From: Benthicola sp964195715
GTDB taxonomy: Bacteria; Gemmatimonadota; Gemmatimonadetes; Palauibacterales; Palauibacteraceae
Length of the DNA: 17,119 nucleotides
NCBI GenBank assembly: GCA_964195715.1
Contig: CAXMRU010000009.1
Coordinates: 1 to 17,119, forward strand
Direction of reading: 5' to 3'
The position numbers were made by a program, and so were the translations under genes. The notes under the pieces are model-generated. The model had not been told where the DNA came from, did not search any database, and worked only from the letters and a program-made list of their open reading frames with translations. This document shows, one piece after another, positions 13,321 through 17,119 of this stretch; the first letter of the stretch is position 1, and the number at the start of each line of letters is the position of its first letter.

Positions 13321-13592
13321 TGTACATCGGACGGGTCGTCGGCTCCGTGGTCTCGACGGTGAAGATCTCGCACCTCGAGGGAAGGCGCCTGCTCCTCGTG
13401 GACCAGCTGGGCCCCGGCGCCGAGCCGACCGGCGACTACGACATCGCGGTCGATGTGGCGCAGGCAGGCCCGGGCGACACGGTACTCGTGCTCGACGAGG
13501 GAAACGGTGCGCGGCAGATTCTGGGACTCGACCCGGGAGCGATCCGGGCGGTCATCGTCGGCATCGTGGACGAGGTGACGATCGGCTCCTAG
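13320..13592 (+). CDS. BMC-P shell vertex pentamer (EutN/CcmL-like), third copy
   Basis: The 90-residue product is the shortest of the three pentamers: MYIGRVVGSVVSTVKISHLEG, RLLLVDQLGPG, GPGDTVLVLDEGNGARQ and IVGIVDEVTIGS. Its ATG shares one base with the previous stop (TGATG). It is the last gene of the BMC operon. Its TAG stop overlaps the TAG of the convergent tpiA, so no intergenic terminator can exist between them. Confidence 0.93.
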   Translation: MYIGRVVGSVVSTVKISHLEGRRLLLVDQLGPGAEPTGDYDIAVDVAQAGPGDTVLVLDEGNGARQILGLDPGAIRAVIVGIVDEVTIGS

Positions 13593-14356
13593 AGCGTTGC
13601 CGCGTTTCTCACCAGGTCGGCGAAATCCGGCGTGAGACTGGCTCCGCCGACCAGCGCTCCGTCTATCTCCGGCATAGCCATGAAATCAGCGATGTTCTCC
13701 GGGTTGACGCTGCCACCGTACAGGACGCGCACCTTCCCGGCCACCGTCTCGTCGAATGTCGAGGCGATCGCCCCCCGGACCGTGAGTCCGATCGTCCGAT
13801 TGGCCTCGGCCGGCGTCGCGGCCTGGCCGCTGCCGATGGCCCAGATCGGCTCGTAGGCGAACACGCAACGCGCCGCAGCCGGAGCTTCCAGACCCTGGAG
13901 CGCGGCGCGCACCTGGCCGCCCACGACAGAGTGAGTCTCCCCGGCCTCGCGCTGTGTGGCGCTCTCTCCGACGCACACGATGGGGACGAGATCGTGCTCG
14001 AGGGCGCCGAGTACTTTTTGGTTGACCGCCTCGTCCGTCGCCGTCGCCCCGGCCGAGGCCCGGCGCTCTGAGTGGCCGACGATCACATAGTCGCACAGGC
14101 CCGTCAGCATCGCCGGCGAGACATCTCCGGTGTGAGCCCCGCTCTCGGCCCAGTGCATGGTCTGCGCGCCGAGTCCGATCGGGGAGTTTCCGAGCACTTC
14201 GGCCAGCGCCGGAATGACAGTGAACGGAGGGCAGATCGCCACATCCACCGAGCTCACGGCCGTGAGGGGTGGGCGAAGTTGCCTGACGAGGGCGAGCGCC
14301 TCATCTACTCGTCCGAGGTTCATCTTCCAGTTCGCGGCGATCAGGGGCCGGCGCAT
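13589..14356 (-). CDS. tpiA: Triosephosphate isomerase
   Basis: The 255-residue product has the full TIM signature: N9 and K11 in AANWKMN, H95 in VGHSERR, the catalytic Glu E169 in AYEPIWAIG, and the phosphate-binding GGSVNPEN and ALVGGASL. It interconverts glyceraldehyde-3-phosphate and dihydroxyacetone phosphate in the cytoplasm. Small departures from the commonest form are GAQTMH (usually GAQN) and HTGDVSP (usually TGE-S). It starts 5 bases downstream of the serine hydrolase stop, with GGAG in the end of that gene acting as ribosome binding site, so it is part of a leftward operon. It has no encapsulation tag. It would still handle the glyceraldehyde-3-phosphate made by DeoC next door, though that link is inference. 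Confidence 0.96.
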   Translation of the reverse strand: MRRPLIAANWKMNLGRVDEALALVRQLRPPLTAVSSVDVAICPPFTVIPALAEVLGNSPIGLGAQTMHWAESGAHTGDVSPAMLTGLCDYVIVGHSERRASAGATATDEAVNQKVLGALEHDLVPIVCVGESATQREAGETHSVVGGQVRAALQGLEAPAAARCVFAYEPIWAIGSGQAATPAEANRTIGLTVRGAIASTFDETVAGKVRVLYGGSVNPENIADFMAMPEIDGALVGGASLTPDFADLVRNAATL

Positions 14357-14360
14357 GTGG

Positions 14361-15566
14361 CTACTCCGAGATCTCGATGAGCGCCTCGATGAAGGCCACT
14401 GTCAACGGAGGCTTCCTGCCGAAGATGTTCCAGCTGTTCACGACGCCGACGATGTCTCGCTCTGGAATCACGATCAGGGTCTGGCCGCCAAACCCGAGAC
14501 CTGTCCATACGGCCAGGCCGTCCGAGTCCAGTCTCCACCACTGGTAGCCATATCCCCAGTTCCAGTTCGGATTGTCCGGTGCCACGTCGTCCACGTGTCG
14601 CGCTGTCGCAGCCGCGACCCAGCCCTCGGGCAGGAGCCGCTCGCCATTCCATACGCCGTCCTGCAGATACAGGTAGCCGATGCGGGCTAGGTCCTCGCTC
14701 TCCAGGTACAGCCCTCCTTCCGTGTCCGGCAGCCCCTGGGGATCCTTCTTCCAGTGGTAGTCGTGGATGCCCAGCGGCCCGAACAGGTGCTCCTCAGCGT
14801 ACTTGTCGACAGGCTGTCCCGTCGCCTGGAGGATGATGGCGGACATCAGGTGGCTGCCGCCGCTGTTATAGTTCCACTTCCTGCCCGGATCCGAGTCCGA
14901 CGGTTGACTCAGCGTGAACTGTACCCAGTTCGGGCTCTTCTCCAGCTGCAGAGTCGTGTTCGTGTCGTCGAGGGGCCGGTCGGTCTCGTGCCACTCGATC
15001 CCGAGCCGCATGGTCAACAGATCCTCCAGCGTGGCCCCGCGGACCCGATCGTCGACGGTACTCAAATCGTAGTCCGTGAGGAGATCGAACACCTGAGTAT
15101 CGGTGCCGGGGATCTCACCACGACCGATGGCGATCCCGATCAGAGTCGACGTCACGGATTTCGTCACCGATTGCAGGGAATGCACGTCGCGTCCGCGGTA
15201 GTACGGGTGGACATCGGGGTGCACGTAGTTGAAGTCGTGCACGTCTTCTGGACGTTCGCACGCGTCCACCCCACAGCCCAGCGGCCCGGTCAGGTCTCGC
15301 GAGACGTCCCGGTAGTCGTGGTCGTAGCGCTGGTCGAACACGAGGCGGCCACCCGATATGACGAGCACTCGATCCACGTAACCGAACTGGCCGTCGGCCA
15401 CCCGTGAGTGGAGCACCTCCAGTGGCGCCGTGTCGACTCCTCCTTCTCCGGGAGCAGCAGCCGGCCATTTCGCGTCCGGCCAGGGTCCGTCCTGTGCCGG
15501 CAGAGAGTTCGCGAGGACAGGCAGTGCGAGCAGGCCGACCGCCAGTATCCGGTGGATGGTGCGCAT
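14361..15566 (-). CDS. Secreted serine hydrolase, beta-lactamase/class C (PBP-like) family
   Basis: The 401-residue product starts with a likely signal peptide (MRTIHRILAVGLLALPVLAN, cleavage probably near residues 21-25). Family motifs follow: S133-x-x-K136 in LQSVTKSV, with Ser as nucleophile, and Y233-x-N-like YNSGG (233-237). Further motifs are PLGIHDYHWKKD and a GLGFGGQ near the end, where class C enzymes have KTG. This group includes esterases, DD-peptidases and many uncharacterised hydrolases; the substrate cannot be assigned. The open frame extends 90 codons upstream but as Arg/Ser-rich sequence overlapping the next gene, so the ATG that begins the signal peptide is used. Export to the periplasm or outside is predicted. 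The gene sits between an 87-residue unknown protein and tpiA, all leftward. Confidence 0.88.
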   Translation of the reverse strand: MRTIHRILAVGLLALPVLANSLPAQDGPWPDAKWPAAAPGEGGVDTAPLEVLHSRVADGQFGYVDRVLVISGGRLVFDQRYDHDYRDVSRDLTGPLGCGVDACERPEDVHDFNYVHPDVHPYYRGRDVHSLQSVTKSVTSTLIGIAIGRGEIPGTDTQVFDLLTDYDLSTVDDRVRGATLEDLLTMRLGIEWHETDRPLDDTNTTLQLEKSPNWVQFTLSQPSDSDPGRKWNYNSGGSHLMSAIILQATGQPVDKYAEEHLFGPLGIHDYHWKKDPQGLPDTEGGLYLESEDLARIGYLYLQDGVWNGERLLPEGWVAAATARHVDDVAPDNPNWNWGYGYQWWRLDSDGLAVWTGLGFGGQTLIVIPERDIVGVVNSWNIFGRKPPLTVAFIEALIEISE

Positions 15567-15603
15567 GATCGAATCTCGCTGGCTCACGGTTCGGTCGCCG
15601 CGA

Positions 15604-15867
15604 CTATTTCTGAAAGCGCAATCGGATCTCGTGTGAGGAGAGCGAGTAGACCCGGATCCTCCCCTTCGCCGCCGAGAACTCTGTCTGGCCAGTGGGAAGA
15701 AACAGGTTGTGCGCGGCTGCGCTGTTTCCGCTCGTCCACCGGATCGCCACGGAGTACGTGTCCCGGTTGGGCATCCCTGCGTACGCGATCCACCAGCCCC
15801 CGGCGAAACCACTCCTGAGTTTCGCCTCTTCTCCAACCTTCAGCGTGATGTCCTGTGGGGCCGCCAC
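15604..15867 (-). CDS. Small unknown protein, probably all-beta
   Basis: I do not recognise this 87-residue protein. It starts at a GTG with GGGAGG 4 bases upstream, the best ribosome binding site of this leftward group. The sequence alternates hydrophobic and polar residues (DITLKVGEEAKLRSG, GGWWIAYAGM, YSVAIRWTSG, RIRVYSLSSHEIRLRF), as expected for a small beta sandwich or barrel. There is no signal peptide, membrane helix or Cys. It lies 37 bases upstream of the serine hydrolase and 54 bases downstream of the NTF2-like gene. Another minus-strand frame overlaps the region (15584-16282) but lacks any protein-like pattern. Confidence 0.62.
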   Translation of the reverse strand: MAAPQDITLKVGEEAKLRSGFAGGWWIAYAGMPNRDTYSVAIRWTSGNSAAAHNLFLPTGQTEFSAAKGRIRVYSLSSHEIRLRFQK

Positions 15868-15921
15868 GATGCCTCCCGGCTGGCGGTTGTGACCCGCTCG
15901 GGCGTCGGAACAGGCACCCGA

Positions 15922-16404
15922 TCAGTCGTCTTCTTCCTGCCCCTCGAGGTCGAGGTTTCCGTCCAGGAACTTCAGGTTGTACCGGAGCATGTCGATCCGC
16001 CAGCTTCCGCGGTGCTTCCTCAAGTGAACAGCGTACGTGCCCACGAAAGTGCGGGTGTTGTTGCCGGTGTCGTTCGGCAGGAAGTGATACGCGATCCCGT
16101 AGCACGAGGCGTCGGCCTCGTTGCCATTCACATCCACTTCGAAGTTCCCCGCCTGGTGGTGGATCGCCTTCAAATGGCTCAGCGACTCGCGCCAGCTTTC
16201 GACGATGGCAGCCGGAGTGGTGCTCTCCGGCTCCCCTCCAGCAACCGATGTCATGTCGAGGAGCACGTCCGGCGCAAAACACGTCTCCGCCTGCGACCAG
16301 TTCAGCTCGTCCACGCTCCGAAACATCTGGTTGATCGTGGTGATGACCGCGTCCTTCTCGAGGAGGCGGCGGACGGGGTCCTCCTGCCTGAGCCCGTTGC
16401 TCAT
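15922..16404 (-). CDS. NTF2-like / SnoaL-type domain protein
   Basis: The 160-residue product fits the NTF2-like alpha+beta cone fold: a leading helix (VRRLLEKDAVITTINQMFRS), then LNWSQAETCFAPDVLLDMTS, and later HHQAGNFEVDVNGNEADASC and TYAVHLRKHRGSWRIDMLRY. The order helix, then FAPDV-LDM, then W-R-I near the end is typical of SnoaL/ketosteroid-isomerase-like proteins, which bind small hydrophobic molecules and may act as isomerases, dehydratases or only as ligand-binding proteins. The end is very acidic (EGQEEDD). No signal peptide is seen, so it is cytoplasmic. It begins a leftward group of four genes ending in tpiA. The ATG at 16404 has a weak ribosome binding site. Confidence 0.78.
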   Translation of the reverse strand: MSNGLRQEDPVRRLLEKDAVITTINQMFRSVDELNWSQAETCFAPDVLLDMTSVAGGEPESTTPAAIVESWRESLSHLKAIHHQAGNFEVDVNGNEADASCYGIAYHFLPNDTGNNTRTFVGTYAVHLRKHRGSWRIDMLRYNLKFLDGNLDLEGQEEDD

Positions 16405-16654
16405 CTATCGTCTCATACTTGTCTGGTTGTTAATCGGGTGCAGCACTCGGGCCGCAATCTACACGCGAGGCGGCCGCGGGGCTTTCCCGGGCCGACTCCC
16501 GTCGGGTAGGAGGGTACGCTGCAGAACGACGTTGCGGAAGGTGCTGCGGGGCGCCGCGGTAGCTTTGCAGCCGGAATGTCCGGGTTGATTGCAGCAGAGA
16601 TGTCCTCTTTCGGGCTTTGTTCGCCGATCTCAGGGCTGCCCGCATCTGTGGAGT

Positions 16655-16680
16655 CGCGCTCTTCTGCCGCGCTCTTCTGC
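16655..16680. repeat. Tandem duplication of a 13-bp unit
   Basis: CGCGCTCTTCTGC occurs twice head to tail (16655-16667 and 16668-16680), followed by a partial third start (CG). It lies in the gene-free stretch. It is probably a replication slippage product. Confidence 0.6.
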
Positions 16681-16960
16681 CGACGGGATCTGAGCCTCGC
16701 GCTTCGTGCCACCCGGTGCGGCAGATGAACTGGCACAAGCCTGCTTGACGGATTTGAAGCCGCCCTTCCGCCAAGGTCCGGGACCCCTTCCGTAAGCGAT
16801 CTCTGATCCTTCCCCTTTGCCTCCTGCCACGCGTCCTGCGGCACCGACGACGCCCGCGTCCTCCGAGCCCCCGTTTTCGCACCTCCGCGCATCCTCAGAG
16901 CCCGAAAATGCCCCCCGTATATTGAGGGTAGCTTCGGTATCTATTCGGTTAACCTGTGAC

Positions 16961-16966
16961 AGGAGG
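16961..16966 (+). promoter_or_regulatory. Strong ribosome binding site for the last gene
   Basis: AGGAGG lies 7 bases before the ATG at 16974. It is the main reason to accept the short open frame at the right edge as a gene start. Confidence 0.6.
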
Positions 16967-16973
16967 TCACCCG

Positions 16974-17119
16974 ATGGTCTGCTTCGCTCCGCACGTGGCT
17001 GTCATCTTCAGGATATGTGAGACGGAGACGGTCTTCGCCTCTCCCTCTCCCACTCCTGTTCCCGACCCCTTCGAGGATTGCGATGCGCTGGAAGAGCTGG
17101 AAGAGGAGATCGTGATCCT
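16974..17119 (+). CDS. Unknown protein, N-terminal part only (cut by window end)
   Basis: From the ATG at 16974 the frame is open to the right edge (48 codons). The visible product starts MVCFAPHVAVIFRICETETV, followed by a Pro-rich linker (SPSPTPVPDP) and a strongly acidic stretch (DALEELEEEIVI). Cys residues at 3, 15 and 36 are notable, but no known motif forms. A perfect AGGAGG at good spacing supports the start. There is no signal peptide. Too little is visible to name a family. Confidence 0.5.
   Translation, partial: MVCFAPHVAVIFRICETETVFASPSPTPVPDPFEDCDALEELEEEIVI

Larger units (their letters stand above)
16405..16973. other. 569-base stretch with no convincing gene
   Basis: Frames on both strands are open over 150 codons or less and give Arg/Ser/Pro-rich sequence with no family pattern, as expected by chance in GC-rich DNA. 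No tRNA could be folded. The stretch holds a 13-bp tandem duplication (16655-16680) and a spaced inverted repeat (GTGCCA...TGGCAC near 16709-16740). It must contain the divergent promoters of the NTF2-like gene and the gene starting at 16974; I could not place them confidently. Confidence 0.5.

Noticed and set aside
13607..13637. Inverted repeat TCTCAC/GTGAGA just past the BMC operon end as a terminator
   Set aside because: It lies inside the tpiA coding region, the stem is only 6 bp with a poorly paired interior, and there is no T-run.
13097..14071. Plus-strand open frame running across two BMC-P genes into tpiA
   Set aside because: It crosses genes on both strands in a different frame and shows no protein-like sequence.
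16700..16800. Possible selenocysteine tRNA on the minus strand (anticodon-loop-like CTTCAAA near 16752-16759)
   Set aside because: No matching acceptor stem, no T-loop TTCRA and only a 4-bp D-stem could be found.
16413..16892. Minus-strand open frames of about 150 codons in the gene-free stretch
   Set aside because: They are Arg/Ser-rich, have no ribosome binding site or motif, and overlap one another in different frames, so they are probably chance.

Overview
The window is high-GC bacterial DNA of Gram-negative type: it encodes an AsmA-like envelope protein and a secreted serine hydrolase with a signal peptide. It also carries a Zn-binding ECF sigma/anti-sigma pair, an MntR-like regulator and an M42 aminopeptidase. 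The mixture would fit Gemmatimonadota, Myxococcota or a similar soil/marine phylum. That placement is impression only; nothing here fixes the taxonomy.

Layout. Positions 1-2599 are read leftward: a DtxR/MntR regulator cut by the window edge, an M42 aminopeptidase, and an overlapping sigma/anti-sigma pair. Divergent from these, 2773-5358 encodes a large AsmA-family protein. A small membrane-anchored orphan protein (5368-5955, minus) and an SRAP/YedK-type abasic-site protein (6130-6858, plus) follow.

The core of the window is a compact bacterial microcompartment (BMC) operon at 7071-13592, all on the plus strand. The order is TetR regulator, RpiB-like sugar-phosphate isomerase, DeoC aldolase, double-domain shell trimer (BMC-T), shell hexamer (BMC-H), pentamer (BMC-P), CoA-acylating aldehyde dehydrogenase, second BMC-T, and two more BMC-P genes. 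All three enzymes start with a short amphipathic helix and a loose linker, as expected for encapsulation peptides. The parts suggest a sugar-phosphate-utilising type metabolosome: DeoC splits deoxyribose-5-phosphate (or a related sugar phosphate) into glyceraldehyde-3-phosphate plus acetaldehyde, and the dehydrogenase turns acetaldehyde into acetyl-CoA. The shell set (one H, two T, three P) resembles, from memory, that of Haliangium ochraceum. No phosphotransacylase, alcohol dehydrogenase, kinase, transporter or nucleoside phosphorylase is present, so substrate supply and cofactor recycling are unexplained.

The most striking non-coding signal is a 16-bp motif, TTGA-N8-TCAA. It occurs four times: three copies upstream of the TetR gene and one in the middle of the BMC operon, just after a strong RNA hairpin between the BMC-H and first BMC-P genes. 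I found no other copy in a by-eye scan of the plus strand, which is enough for a palindromic motif. It is the likely TetR operator. The BMC-H gene also has a very strong ribosome binding site and is bracketed by two hairpins, a layout suited to making the hexamer in excess.

The BMC operon runs head-on into a leftward operon. The stop codon of the last shell gene and the stop of tpiA share one CTAG. That leftward group contains an NTF2-like protein, an 87-residue unknown protein, a secreted serine hydrolase and tpiA (16404 to 13589). A 569-base stretch with no convincing gene follows, then the start of a rightward gene (16974 on) cut by the window end.
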